Shown one piece after another: positions 48,185-60,232 of a DNA stretch of 64,000 nt. Under the pieces are notes generated by a model. It did no database searches, was not told the DNA's origin, and saw only the letters and a list, made by a program, of their open reading frames with translations. A program made the translations under genes and the position numbers. The stretch's first letter is position 1. Every line of letters begins with the position of its first letter. The stretch is from Pohlia nutans (Eukaryota > Streptophyta > Bryopsida > Bryales > Mniaceae): the NCBI GenBank assembly GCA_022496805.1, contig CM040085.1, positions 13,545,811 through 13,609,810 of the forward strand. The letters are read 5' to 3'.

Positions 48185-48561
48185 GATATCGTAGACATAT
48201 TCTTTGAATATTTTTGTAAAAAACATGGGTATTCCTCAAAAATGCTACAATACACTCACCCTAATCCTAATCAGGCAAACATGAGGCTTTGTTGGACGGG
48301 CGCAATCAAGCGGGTGGACCTGTTGACAACCTTACTAAACTCTTAACTTATAATTGTGAACTTGAATTCAAAATAGTAAAAATATTCTTTAAAAAAACTC
48401 CTGACCGGTACAAATTGACAAATTGTGTTGACTAGTAGTTGCCATCAAGGCAACAATCATTATATTTCAAACTTTGTGATTTAAAAAACGAACTTGTGAT
48501 TCTACTTAAAAAGGAGCTCAATTCGTGTACTCGAAGGATCTTGCACTAAAATTTACATACA

Positions 48562-48712
48562 CTAGTAGAAAAGTCATAGTTGGACACCATGCTATAGTGA
48601 GAGAGTGTGGTGCTAAAGCCTAAAGGCCCATTTAGTGTCTAATGGACTTTTAGTATCACACTCTTGCACTATATCATAAAACCCAAATACGGTTTTTCTA
48701 CTAGTATTAGTT
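48562..48712. mobile_element. CACTAGTAGAAAA-type MITE
   Basis: Inverted ends CACTAGTAGAAAA / tttttctactagt. Also in block X' at about 52525-52667, thus older than the block duplication. Confidence 0.6.
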
Positions 48713-48755
48713 TCATTTAAATCCTATAAGTGATTAGATTAAAAGAAATCCAATT

Positions 48756-51345
48756 GGGTGGTCCGCCCACATATAGTATGATGGCATGATGACAAAGGAT
48801 GCTTTTTGTCCAACACTCTACACTGAAACCCCGTGGATGGAGAAGGAAGCTCTAGATTTATTTAAAGAGTTTTACAATTTTTTGAGAAAAAAATAAAAAT
48901 GGTTTTCATAATCTAAAATATTCACCAAATGTTTTATAAATCATAAAAAATTATAAATATATAAATAAAACTCACCAATTTTCAATTTGTAAAAACAAAA
49001 ACAAAAACAAAAATAAAGATGGTTTCATAATCTAAAATATAACTAAAAATAAAACTAAAACTAAAAATAAAAATAGTTTCTACATTCTGAAATAACCAAC
49101 AATAGTTTTACAAATTTAAAAAAGAAGAGGTTTTCATAATCTAAAATACCATAACATTTAGTAGTGAATACAATTTTTGCCTCCCTCCAATTAAATGATG
49201 TGGAATATTCTATATCGTTTCATCCTTCACTAGGACCATCACTAACTATAGAGACACATGGCGGGGCGAGGGAGGAGGGAGTAATGGAGGTCTCTACCAT
49301 GCTGATTTTGTATTTGGATGAAGCTATATGAAATGAAAAGGCATCCCTAAGGAGGGCTTTAAATAAATAAATAAAACTTACCATTTGTCAATTTACTCTT
49401 TCAAAATAATGGAAAAATAGTCATTTTGTTAGAGATATAGTAGTATAGTAATGAAAGGGTACTAATGAAAGGGTGGCTCATGACAAACAATTCTTTTTGC
49501 CCAACATTTTAGATAAATATTAAATAGAGAACAAACCTTTGAATCCCTGTAAAGGACATGAGTTAAGAGTCTTGGCATCATGCGAGAGTAAGGACGGAAA
49601 CCACCCCTCTTTATAGTACATGGGATAACATTTAAAACAAACATTTGGAAGAATTCCTAAAGTTCCTCATGACCATAGAGGTGAGACCAAAATGTCTTTC
49701 ACACAATTGAACTTTCTTTTTATCCCCATATCAAATGCATATCCTTATATGGGATATCATCAATGCCAAGCCGGTTTCTTCCCTTCACCTTTCCGAAGGT
49801 TGATTAACTCTAAAGGTTTTCATTCTTATCAACATTTAGACTGACTAAGTCTCTTATCTTATAATATCCTTTCAACTCTTTCTTATTTGAACACCATTTC
49901 TTAGCACAACCAAATTACATTTCCAAAAGTCACCATATATTTCATCCCTTTCTATGGGAACAGGGTGAAAGCACGAAAAACTGTACCAAAAAGTTAGTCT
50001 GCTATACTAAAATCATAATTGTTTTGGTCAAAGGCCATAAATTTATATAAAAATATATTGTATTTTGGTTTTAATTTCATGAAGCCCTCTAGAGTTCTTA
50101 TAGGTATTTGAATCCAAATTTTCAGGACAAAATCTTCAAAAAAGTTTACAAAAAGTAGTGTTTGAAAATGAATGTCTAAATCCAATCTCGGTTGCAAAAT
50201 TGATGGCTTTAAATATACTCAACATAAATATAATTTTTATGACTTTTGAGATAATGATAGAATTGAGGTCCTTGTCCAAAAAGAAAGTAGAAAAAAATAT
50301 GTTTTGATATACATTTTGCTTGTTTTATATCAACTTTGTTGATTGTACGTAACTACTTTTTCAATTTTGGCCACTTCTACGTCAATAAAAAATTTATAAC
50401 TACTTATTGAAGATTATTTTCTCAAACTTTTTTGGTAGACTTTATAAAACAGTAGGTGTTTTATTTTATTGTTATTTAATTTTTTACGAAATTCAAATTC
50501 ATAATGTATTTTTGAACCCTGCATTGTTGAATGGTCATAATAGTTAGAGGTGGTACACTTTTTCGTGCTTTCACCCAACACATAGTTCCAAAGTTTACTA
50601 TTGTATATTATTCCTTTTTTTAGACATGATGACTAAATCTCTTTCAATCAAGGCTTGGGTTCAATACCTTGCTTAGATCAATATGATCCTTAGAAATCTA
50701 AAGAACTCATTATCCTAGCTTTACAACGACATATAACATGTTCATTTCATTGAGAGTGTCATCAGAAATCTTCAATCCCACTTTCAATAGTCATTTATGT
50801 ATCCAAATCACTACTAACTTTGAATAGCCATTACAACTTTTGACTCATAGCTCCTATTTACGAGTTCTTTGGACCTATGGATGCATGCTCTTACAAAATT
50901 TCCAACCATATATAGCACTCACCTATCTTAAGTCTTAACTTCCCAGAATACGCTATTTTTGCGTGTTATTCTTTCAGGACGCCTTTTGGTTTTTCTACCT
51001 TGTCTCTTGCAAGACCGTCTACATTGTCACCACATTGTCTCTTGCAAGACCGTTTGTATTATCACCACCTTGTCCTTTGCAAGGTCTGAACTATCACCCT
51101 CTGAATGGTCACTATGGGATCTTCCTTGTTTCTTACAACCTTATTTTACAAGCATGTTTTTGAAAGGAATGTGCCACTGACAAAGAGCCATAGGCTTCAA
51201 GTCACTTACATGCTCGTCATGTCGCGTGCAATGAAGATAAGCATGTCAAAATACACAATTTTAGGGCTTGTTTGGATTGGATTTCAAGAGCTATAAAAGG
51301 AGGACCTTGAGGCAGTCTGTTCATTTTTTAGAGATTTTGTGGGAC
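48756..51345. repeat. Block Y, copy 2 (SPH gene absent)
   Basis: Follows copy 1 up to gagattttg just past the TATA box (51291-51300, ctataaaagg) and then stops; the SPH transcript and coding sequence are missing. Lies exactly between blocks X and X'. Confidence 0.75.
49963..50576. mobile_element. GGGTGAAAGC element with 4-bp target duplication, copy 2
   Basis: 614 bp; perfect inverted termini GGGTGAAAGCACGAAAAA. AACA at 49959-49962 and 50577-50580. Sister blocks at 29288 and 60998 show the uninterrupted site. Confidence 0.82.
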
Positions 51346-51367
51346 GTTCTCCTCTCTTGACGTTCAA

Positions 51368-52712
51368 ACTTGTCTGTCAAGCCGTTTGGACATGCTACAG
51401 TCATCGCGGTACAGACACATGAGAAGACAAGTTCTAGACAATGTGGGTCCCACTCAAAATCTCTCGTATATTGCGTTTGGTGGACCTCACTCAAAATCTC
51501 CTGTATATTGCGCTAGGTGGGTCCCAACTATAACTAAACCTTGGTTGTGTAACTAGGTGGACATGGAGGGTTGGACGTCCTAATTAATCGGGCGTTAATA
51601 CCGTTGTACCGAGCAGACATTCCTGTTCAATGGTTTGACATAGCCTTGGAGAAGTCACTCTTTGTATCTTTTGAGTATCACGTGTGAAAAAAGGATATTT
51701 AAAAGTGCCCTAAGAAATAAAAGTAAATAAGTAATTCTCACTAAAATTAGTAACATTTCAAGAATAAGTTCATTTCTTTCCTTGTAATCAATTTTGAGCA
51801 TCCTATATTATAATTCATTTATTAAAATTACCTTCATAGATTTATTTAGATACTAATTTTTGCAGGTTGTTACGTAATATTTAGAAGTGACCACCCTGAG
51901 GATATAGCAAAATGGTCATATTTGTTATATTGAGACTTTTAGCTGATTTTGAGACAGAATGCCAGTTATTCAAAAATTCATTTAAAAAATAATAATTGAA
52001 ACAAAAAAAAAATTAATGCTCAAATAGTGATTCTATAATGAAATTCCAAAAGGTGGTGTTGTTAAATATTTATAAAAAAATAGTAGTAAGGAGATAAAAT
52101 GGTTTATCTTCGAGTCAAAGATAAAAATGAGACTGCGAAAAGTCGCAATATGACAAATATGGCCTTCAAAAATATTCTTTGAATAATTTTTGAAAAAAAA
52201 CATGGTTTTTCTTCAAAAATGCTAAAATATACAAGCTCACCCTAATCCTACGAGGCAAGCATGAGGCCTCATTGGGCGAGCGCGATCGCGCGGATGGACG
52301 CGTTGACAACCTTACTAAACCCTTAACCCTTAACTTATAATTATGAACTTGAATTCAAAATACTCTTAAAAAATAACTCCCGGTACAAATTGTGTTGGCC
52401 AATAGTTACCATCAAGGCAACAATCATTAAATTTCAAACTTTGTGATTTCAAAAATGAACTTGTGATTCTACTTAAAAAGGAGCTCCATTCGTGTACTCG
52501 AAGGGTCTTGCACTAAAATTTACATACACTAGTAGAAAAGTCGTAGTTGGGCACCATGCTATAGTGAGAGAGTGATGCTAAAGGCCCATTTATTGTTCAA
52601 TGAACTTTTGGTATCACACTCTCGCACTATATCATAATACCCAAATACGGTTTTTTTACTAGTATTAGTTTCATTTAAATCCTATAAGTGATTAGATTAA
52701 AAGAAATCCAAC
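51368..52712. repeat. Block X, copy 2
   Basis: As block X but with a private inverted-repeat insertion at about 51910-52173 (ends aatggtcatatttgttatat / atatgacaaatatggcc). Confidence 0.7.
51645..51900. mobile_element. hAT-like MITE, subfamily A, in block X copy 2
   Basis: 256 bp; 8-bp duplication GACATAGC (51637-51644) / GATATAGC (51901-51908). Confidence 0.65.
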
Positions 52713-53035
52713 TCTTGACCTCCCCTTAATAAAAAATGGCCTTCAATTTTAACCTTTGGATTTATTCACCATCATTCAATTATTAAATCAAACATTTAGC
52801 TCGCATCCTTTGGGGTATTTTCTAAAGGTTTGTCTCTTGTGTTATCACACGAACGTTTAGTTGTGAGTTCATTTGTCTTCATTGATGTCTTGCTTTTATC
52901 TCCCTGTACTTGCTACATCATCGAAACTTGCTAGCATTGAGTTTATGGTCTGATAATTGCTTGAATTTTATTTACATACCAACAATGAGGCCTCATGCTT
53001 GAATATTATTTGCATACATACATCACGGGCCATTG

Positions 53036-53182
53036 CAGATCTTGTGCCGCAGAGTGGGCAGCCTGTTTTCGGCAATAGTGATTTTCTACTTTTGGGCCAT
53101 CTCCTTCAGAGTTATGTGGCAACAGCTTCTGCACAACTTGTGCCGCAATGACCTCTGCCGATCGCTAGCTGATACAATATGA
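53036..53182 (+). pseudogene. Truncated, frameshifted relative of the same ORF
   Basis: Keeps the part encoding CRSCAAEWA...FRVMWQQLLHNLCRNDLCRS but has lost one G in the helix region (cggcaatag against cgggcaatag), which brings in a stop. The 5' part is absent. It ends 29 bp before the CACTA-like insertion at 53212. Confidence 0.3.
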
Positions 53183-53244
53183 ATGATCAGTCAAAGATTG
53201 ACACCGACGAACACAAGAAGATCCTCTGAAATTCCCTCATACAC

Positions 53245-53326
53245 ATATGGGAGATTCAAGCAAATTCCCCTGTAGGAATAGTACATTTACTATTCCTACA
53301 GGGGGATTTGCTTGAATCTCCCATAT
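53245..53326. repeat. Strong hairpin, 39-bp arms
   Basis: Arms of 39 bp with one mismatch and a 4-nt loop (catt), starting atatgggagattcaagcaaa. The arm sequence is repeated again at about 53378-53410. Confidence 0.85.
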
Positions 53327-54754
53327 CACAAGGAGATCCTCTGAAATTCCCTCATACATATAAAATTCCCTCATACACATATGGGAGATTCAAGCAAATT
53401 CCCCTATAGGAATAGTAATGTAAACGGGATTCAAATTTTCCCTGTTACACGTGTATATGGGAATTTAATTCCCTCGTACTAGTAAGGGAATGTTACATCA
53501 CACATGGAATTTGACATTGATTGGGGAATTTCCCAATTTATCTCAATGAAGTATGAATTTCATTCATATTCGGTATGGTAAATTCATAATGATTTTGATA
53601 ATTATTTTCAATATAGACCACACTATACCTACATTACCACAAGTACTACAAGTTATCTCAATTACTTCGAATTTAACTTTCTTCGAATTCTACAAGTAGT
53701 CCAAATTTTTATTATTATTCCGGATTGGATTAAATAAGATAATTGGTGTATAGTGGTATACATTACTTCTTAAGTCCTAACTACCTACCCAATCATTTTT
53801 TGAGTGATGCTTGCTAAAACATTCTAACCATTCAAATTTTTTCCAATCAATCCAAATTTATGCACTTTCAAGTTTACTTTTTTACTTTCAGTCTACATAC
53901 CTCTTTTTTTTACTACATTTCAAGGTGAATATCCAAGATTTTACGTTTCTTTAATTTTTTTTATTAAACCACAACTAGTTTTTCTTAACATACATCAAAA
54001 AACTGCAATTGAAGTAAAAAGGCATATATGATGAAATGTCATAAAGTGGTAAAGAAGTTACAAAAACATAAAAACACTTACAATGATAAAAATATAATTT
54101 GGTTGAATCAAACATAAAATGAAACATAAATTGGAAATAAATGTCTCTGTAACATAAAATAAAAAATATATATTGGAAAATAATTTTTTTTAACATCACT
54201 AAAAATATGCAAATTGAAAAAAAAAAAAGCTTTCAACCATCATGATTTCCTCAAAAAGAAACAATTCAAGTTCTTTGAATTTTTTTTAGATATAGAGAAA
54301 AGCCATCATGATGTAGTGCAAAAAAAGAAAGAATCATTTTTTTCTTTTCATCGCAAAAATATATATAAAGTCCGATGGAAGGGAAAAAAAAAACAAAAAA
54401 ATTCAAAAAAATCTGAATTTTTTTCTAGATACAGAAAAATCCCTGCATGAAATTGTGCAAAAAACAAAATTCAAATTTTTTTTTTTTTTACGATGGTAAA
54501 AATATCCAAAGCCTGCCGGGGGGAAAAATACAGCTCTAGCAGACCAGCAGTCCAGCCCCCAAGATTTCAGCAAAAATAAAATAAAATTCAAAAATAATTG
54601 AAATTTTTTCTAGGTACAGAGAAGTCCCTACATGAAATAATGCAAAAAAAAAATTTGAAAAAAAAGTGTTTTTGACATGGAAAAAAAATTGCCAATGGTT
54701 AAGTTATTTTATAATAATGAAGAAAATCCACCCACTTGCATAATCATTTGCATG

Positions 54755-54860
54755 TGGTGTGGTGGCTAAGTATATGGTTGGGGTTTGGATGATCTTGGGT
54801 TCAAATCCGGCCATAGGCAATTGACCTTGTGTTGACTGTGGTGGGCCCCATTGTGGTGGT
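54755..54860 (+). mobile_element. Candidate tRNA-derived SINE
   Basis: A box TGGCTAAGTATATGG (54763-54777) and B box GGTTCAAATCC (54798-54808) with Pol III-like spacing. The downstream part does not fold as a tRNA. Sits inside the CACTA-like element. Confidence 0.45.
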
Positions 54861-55399
54861 TGGAGCTCTAGATATATTGGTGAGAGTTGTCAAACCTTTT
54901 TTCGGACAGCTAGTTTTTCCCGGGCAGGCCAAAAATAATTTTGAAAAAAAAGAAAAAAGTTCAATAATTTACTAGGTCAAACCGTGAAAACTATTTGAAG
55001 TTTTACTCATCCTCAAAGTCTCGGATCAATTCCCATATTGAAATTCCCTCATTCACAATGTGGGAACTGCCCTTTTTTTCACACATTGCCACATTCCCTT
55101 ATAAGTGTAAGTAGATGAGGGAAATAAGAGGGAAAATAAAGCAAATTCCCATATGGGATAGCCGTAAGATCTCCTTGTGGAAGTAGCTGCACGTAGAAAG
55201 CAATGTCTTCACTGCTCACAGACTCAGATTATATGACGGGGCGATTACACATCATTCACTGGAGAAATCAATCACGCCATTTGCCAAGAAAGTTGTATGA
55301 AAACTGATCGATCAATTGAGTCAGTATACAAAAGCTGAAGAATCAATAGGTGAGTGTGGCGATTCTATTCGAGTTTAGTTCATTATATACATGCAGTAA

Positions 55400-55680
55400 T
55401 ACAGGGGTCCCAAACATTTTTTCCGGGGTAAAAAGTAGATGGTTTGGCCTCATTTTTTACCCCATTTAGCACTGTGTCCAAAAGTGTAGATTGGGAGTTG
55501 GGGGTCAAACTTTGACTCCCTTTCTGGAACCTTTACCGGGATAAAACATGATTTACCGGGGTAAAACCATGGTGCTTTTGACGGGCAAGTGGGAAAAAAA
55601 ACTGCCCTAGGGTAAAAATCCCTCATTTTTACCCCCACCCCAAGTTTGGCCCCGGGGTCAAATTGTGAGGGTTCCCTGTG
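55400..55680. mobile_element. ACAGGGGTCCC MITE, copy 1
   Basis: 281 bp; ends ACAGGGGTCCCAAAC / ggttccctgtg; TAA on both sides. Empty sites: gcagtaagcac (38490) and gcagtaagtcg (57653). Nearly identical to 55836-56120. Confidence 0.75.
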
Positions 55681-55835
55681 TAACTAGCTCGGCAAACTCT
55701 ATAATCAAATGCGGCTTGATTCCGCATATCTCTAAAGGAGATGAACAGAGCTGATAAGTTACATTCAGTGCAGTGTCTAGGAAGTTGTACTGTTGAAAGT
55801 GGATGTCTAGCTTTCTATTGGACACCATGATCTAT

Positions 55836-56120
55836 CACAGGGGTCCCAAACATTTTTGCCGGGGTAAAAAGTGGATGGTTTGGCCCCATTTTTTACCCCA
55901 TTTAGCACTGTGTCCAAAAGTGAAGATTGGGAGTGGGGGGTCAATTTTTGACTCCCTTTTCGGAACCTTTACCCGGATAAAACATGATTTACCGGGGTAA
56001 AACAATGGTGCTTTTGACCGGCATGGGGGCAAAAAAAAAACTGCCCCGGGGTAAAAGTCCCTCATTTTTACCCCCCACCCCAAGTTTAGCCCCAGGGTCA
56101 AATTGTGAGGGTTCCCTGTG
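55836..56120. mobile_element. ACAGGGGTCCC MITE, copy 2
   Basis: 285 bp; TAT on both sides (55833-55835, 56121-56123). High similarity to copy 1 suggests recent activity. Confidence 0.75.
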
Positions 56121-56387
56121 TATATCTTCAGATTGACTGTCTAGCAAGTGCCTCATTAATTGGACACCATTACACAAATTATATTGTCCGGCGTTAAGTC
56201 GACTGCTAGTCGAAAATGTCGGTACATGTGGTGCAAATCACCACCAGTCGGTGCTACACAAATCGTCCAGAGACAAGTCACACTGGCACCAGTGCCTCGG
56301 CTGTACGTCACATGTGATTTGTGAGATATGCACTCCTAATAAAAATATGTCGACCATTCAATGTCTGGTTCCAGAGTCGGTCTAAAC

Positions 56388-56802
56388 CCTGGGGAGTGCA
56401 CATAAACTTAAGATTAGGAATACACGTGAGTGCGTTTTAATAGCATACCCCTACATTACTTGGCCTTAAAATAGTTTTTAAATAAAGATTTTTTAGGTGC
56501 TAAATCATTACGTATATATCAATCATTTGGTATAAATTTCAAGACCAAAAGTTTTTTAAATCTTGTAAAAAAAATGATAGACGTTTGAACTAAAATGTGT
56601 TGTTTTTTTGCTTCAAAAATCAATTTAAAAATATTTACAAGTGATTATTTTTTGAAATTCATACAACAAGAACTTTAGATTGTGTTGAATAACTTCATAT
56701 TTTTTTTTACAATTTTTAAATGATTTTTTGATACATACATAGGGGGGTCAAAAATACGCACTCACGTGATTCCTAGTTTTAACTTTAAGTGCACTCCCCG
56801 AG
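56388..56802. mobile_element. hAT-like MITE, subfamily B copy 2 (415 bp)
   Basis: Same length as, and opposite orientation to, 25883-26297. Flanked by GTCTAAAC / GTTTAAAC (7 of 8). Empty site gtctaaacgaatgcc near 37515. Confidence 0.8.
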
Positions 56803-56809
56803 GTTTAAA

Positions 56810-58500
56810 CGAATACCACCAGTTAATTAATTGCTCTGAGCACTCTAATAATTGTTTGAATATTATTTACATACCAAATCATCATTGATGCGAGTAATGA
56901 TGATTCCTTTATGTATGGTGTCCGTCACTGAGAGAAGCTCAATACAGTAATGCAAATTTGTGATAAAAATAGATTGGACCAGAGTTGAAATCCAGTACGT
57001 GCAGTAAATGGACAGGAATATAAACAGAAGTAACTTAGTACTTGATTTATTGATCCACCAAAGCAGAATCGAAACAAATGAGTAATTCTAGGCTCATTAC
57101 GAAAGCACTACTCCGACGATAAACTCAAGAAAAGCACACACTCTACATCAATATATAATAGAGAAAAGCTTAGGCTAGTACCTTCCTTCTACTAATTTCA
57201 TTCTCTCTCACTGTGACGTACGTGAGAAATGAAGTAACAATACTATGTTGAAGAGAATTCCAGCCATGCCGGAACGATCGACGGAGTGCGAAACATCGGG
57301 TTGCGGATATGTACATGACATGTGCAGATCATGCGCAGAATGGGCAGTTTTTTTTATCACAATGATGATTGGGTATTTTTTGGCCATCTCCTTCAGAGTT
57401 ATGTGGAAACAGCTTCTGCACAATTTGTGCCGCCATGACCTCTGCCGATCGCTAGCTTCACGCACTGATACAAGATGAATAATTAGTCAAAAAGATTGAT
57501 AGACACCGACGAAGAAAGAAATCAGTCACGCCACGTGCCAAGAAATATGTATGAAAGCTGATCGATTAGTTGAGTCAGTACATACAAAAGCTGATCATGA
57601 ATCAATAGGTGAGTGTGGCGTTTCTGTTCGGGTTGAGCTCATTATATACATGCAGTAAGTCGGCTAACTCAATAATCAAACGCGGCTTGATTCATGTCAA
57701 GCTTACGATAACAATGGTCATGAATCTTCCAATTCCAGAGTAGAATTGCGTCCCCAAACGGATAGTTGATGTCCAGCGACTCCAGACTACGTATATCAAA
57801 AGGATTAATTGGAAGTTTAATCGCGACTAGCAAGCATTGGCAGACGATCTTGTTACTAACAAGACACCGACCTGAGGCTTTTGCCGGCATGCATGCAGAC
57901 ACGTATATTATCAACAACGAAGGTCTGTAATTGGTCAAATCGTCGCCAAATTGCACAAACTTCAGTAAAGTCTGCGCCGCAAAGTTACTTAATTTTCTGG
58001 GAAGTTGCCTCTTGCTAGTCAACGTTCACTGGAACTGGTACCAGGAATGTTTTCTGGTGCATATATATGGTAATTGCGAATCCAACAATTTGCGCCGACT
58101 TATATATATTAAGTGATTGTTGACCCGGATCGATCATGTCAAAAGAGTGTGGATTGCCGGAGCAAGCTGAGGTGGTGGCCGGTTCTTCCCGCACATACTG
58201 TAATTTTGTCAGATATATAGCTGATAAGTTATATTCAGTGCAGTGTCTAGGAAGTTGTACTGTTAAAAGTGGTTGTCAAGGTTAATTTCTTCTAGTCAGA
58301 CACCATATACTGTATGATCTTCGGATAGACTGCGTAGAAAGTGCCTCATGAATTGGACACCATCACAGAAATTATATTGTCCGGCGACTAGTCAACTGCC
58401 AGTCGAAAATGCCGGTGCACAAATCACCACCAGGTGGTACACAAATCGTCTAGGGACGAAGGCACGTCGGAAAAGTGGGTGGCCACCACCAGTCGGTAGG
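56810..58500. repeat. Block Z, copy 3
   Basis: Carries the open version of the small membrane ORF (57245-57478). Retains the upstream (gcagaatcgaaacaaa) and downstream (gaatcaataggtgagtg) block landmarks. Confidence 0.7.
57245..57478 (+). CDS. Possible small membrane protein, open copy of a three-copy family
   Basis: 77-aa frame with one likely transmembrane helix (WAVFFITMMIGYFLAISF, about residues 33-50) and a Cys/His-rich C-terminus (LLHNLCRHDLCRS). I do not recognise the protein. Related sequence at 38.1 and 53.1 kb keeps the hydrophobic and LCR.DLCRS parts, and the indel against the 38-kb copy in the helix region is in frame, but both relatives have frameshifts. The minus strand is also open here, so the coding direction is not certain. 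It could be the tail of a larger spliced gene or non-coding repeat DNA. Confidence 0.25.
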   Translation: MLKRIPAMPERSTECETSGCGYVHDMCRSCAEWAVFFITMMIGYFLAISFRVMWKQLLHNLCRHDLCRSLASRTDTR

Positions 58501-58636
58501 GAGTATTGTGTAGCTCCAGGAATTTTTCATCGACTGACTCATGTCATGTCTGTTTGTCTGACTTGTGTCACGTTTTTCATTAGGTGATTCATGGTTTCTT
58601 AACCCCCAACACTAGAAGTTTTGGAAGACTTAGCCG

Positions 58637-58663
58637 GGGCTAACGCTTCATGCGTTAGCCCCT
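58637..58663. repeat. Hairpin GGGGCTAACGC with 5-nt loop
   Basis: Perfect 11-bp arms within a segment rich in repeated 'ttagcccc' / 'ggggctaa' motifs (58610-58835). Confidence 0.6.
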
Positions 58664-59089
58664 TTTTTAGCCCCGTAGCACTGGGTTTCTTAACTCGGGA
58701 ACTCTTTTTTATGAAGACATTAGCCCCCAAAAATAGTTCGCTTGCCCCGGCTAAAGTTTGAGGGATTAACCCCCATTATTGGGGGATTAGCCTTCCATTG
58801 GTCCATTAGCTCTGGGGGCTAACACTCCGAAATCTTCCTGTGCAAAGAACTAAGAATTCATAGGTTTTGAAATGACAAATCCAATCGGTTCTCTGTTTGA
58901 CCACTTGGTTGGCGGTAGAACGTAGTACTGACATAATGAATTGCAGTTTCTAGGAAATAGGATTGCAAAGTCTAGTTCCTTCAAGTCAAACACAGGAGAA
59001 AACAGAGAGGGACATTGACTTGGGACATGGTGCAAATGTCTCCTTGTGGTTAATGTCCCAAGTATTTGCAAAAAAAAATTGAACTACAC

Positions 59090-59382
59090 TGAATGGTGTA
59101 TTTAGTGTCCGAGGGGAATTGATGTCTTTTACCACAATTCATTCAAAGGTGAAGTGAAAAAGTGTCCCTTGATACTACATAGGAATTTGTCACTCGTCAT
59201 TATCACTTTCATTGAGAGTGGCACTATGTTCTTTTCAAGTAATGAGAATGACATGAGGTGGCATGCCATATTTATTATAAAGTTGCCATATATCATTGGA
59301 ACATTACATTCATTTTTTTCTTACAAGGACACTATATCTCCCTAAAATTAAATAGTGTCCCGAGACACTAAATACACCATTT
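59090..59382. mobile_element. TTTAGTGTCC MITE, complete copy
   Basis: Inverted ends CACTGAATGGTGTATTTAGT / ctaaatacaccatttagtg, flanked by TA on both sides. Reference for the relics at 22140-23310. Confidence 0.6.
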
Positions 59383-60232
59383 AGTGTACCCGATACCTTG
59401 AACATTAACCACAATAAGACATTTTACGATTTTACTGTGTTCCACGATGAGACAAGTTTTTTTTTCTCTTGTAAAAGCAATTGTTGCCAAGACAAGTAAT
59501 CAAGCTAGACATTGAGCTCGAATCAAGCTAGACATTTACTCTATACATGAACTATTTGACCATTCATAAGCCACAAATTGGCTATATGTGTTTTTACAAA
59601 GTTAAAGCGAGGAAGGTAGAGACTATTCTGGGATCAGTCTCAATTCATTGTCTAAATTACAATGTTTACAAATTGAATTTATAAACACGATGCACTATTA
59701 TGTTGAATTCACATCTCAAAAAAAAGCACTAGTACTAGATTAAATAACCTTCGTAAACATCTCGGCTCTTAAAGATTTTAGAACATAATAAATTAAATTG
59801 TGCTTTGAATCAAGAACATCTATAAAAGTAATTTGTAGCTGGTAAAAGGACTCACATGGAACATAAAATTATGAGTTATAACACTCTTTCTCAACCAAAG
59901 AAAACTAGACACAATGTGTTGACCAATCAGTCAACATAGCAAATATTATGTTTTCATTTTAGTGCATTTATAAAGTAATATTTTTGTCACTAAACCCTGA
60001 ATTGTGACATAGTAACTAAATTCTCTATTAATAATGATTGTTATCATAACATTCTTAAACATTACAAGGGTCTCCTCCAACCCTAAGAAAATAAATTTAG
60101 ACCCAAAATTTCCTCCTATTTCATCACGAAGCAAGCTTGTAGTTGAATTATAGGCTCCTTACCATTCCTTTTGTCATTGACTGAACTTGAATTAAAGAAA
60201 TTCCAAGAAAAAAAAAGGAACCTTGCAACATT
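59383..60232. other. AT-rich intergenic DNA
   Basis: No gene or clear element. Confidence 0.4.

Larger units (their letters stand above)
47662..48755. repeat. Block X, copy 1
   Basis: Duplicated at 51368-52712 (start ttgtctgtcaagccgtttg, end gattaaaagaaatcca). Carries a hAT-like MITE (47932-48184) and a CACTAGTAGAAAA element (48562-48712). Confidence 0.75.
53212..55179. mobile_element. CACTA-like element, 1968 bp, non-coding
   Basis: Ends CACAAGAAGATC / GATCTCCTTGTG (inverted). 3-bp duplication GAA (53209-53211, 55180-55182). The interior has repeated 'attccctcatacacatatgg' blocks near both ends, a strong hairpin and long A/T tracts. No transposase. Confidence 0.7.
52920..56345. repeat. Block Z, copy 2, with three insertions
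   Basis: Block Z sequence split by 53212-55179, 55400-55680 and 55836-56120. Confidence 0.65.
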
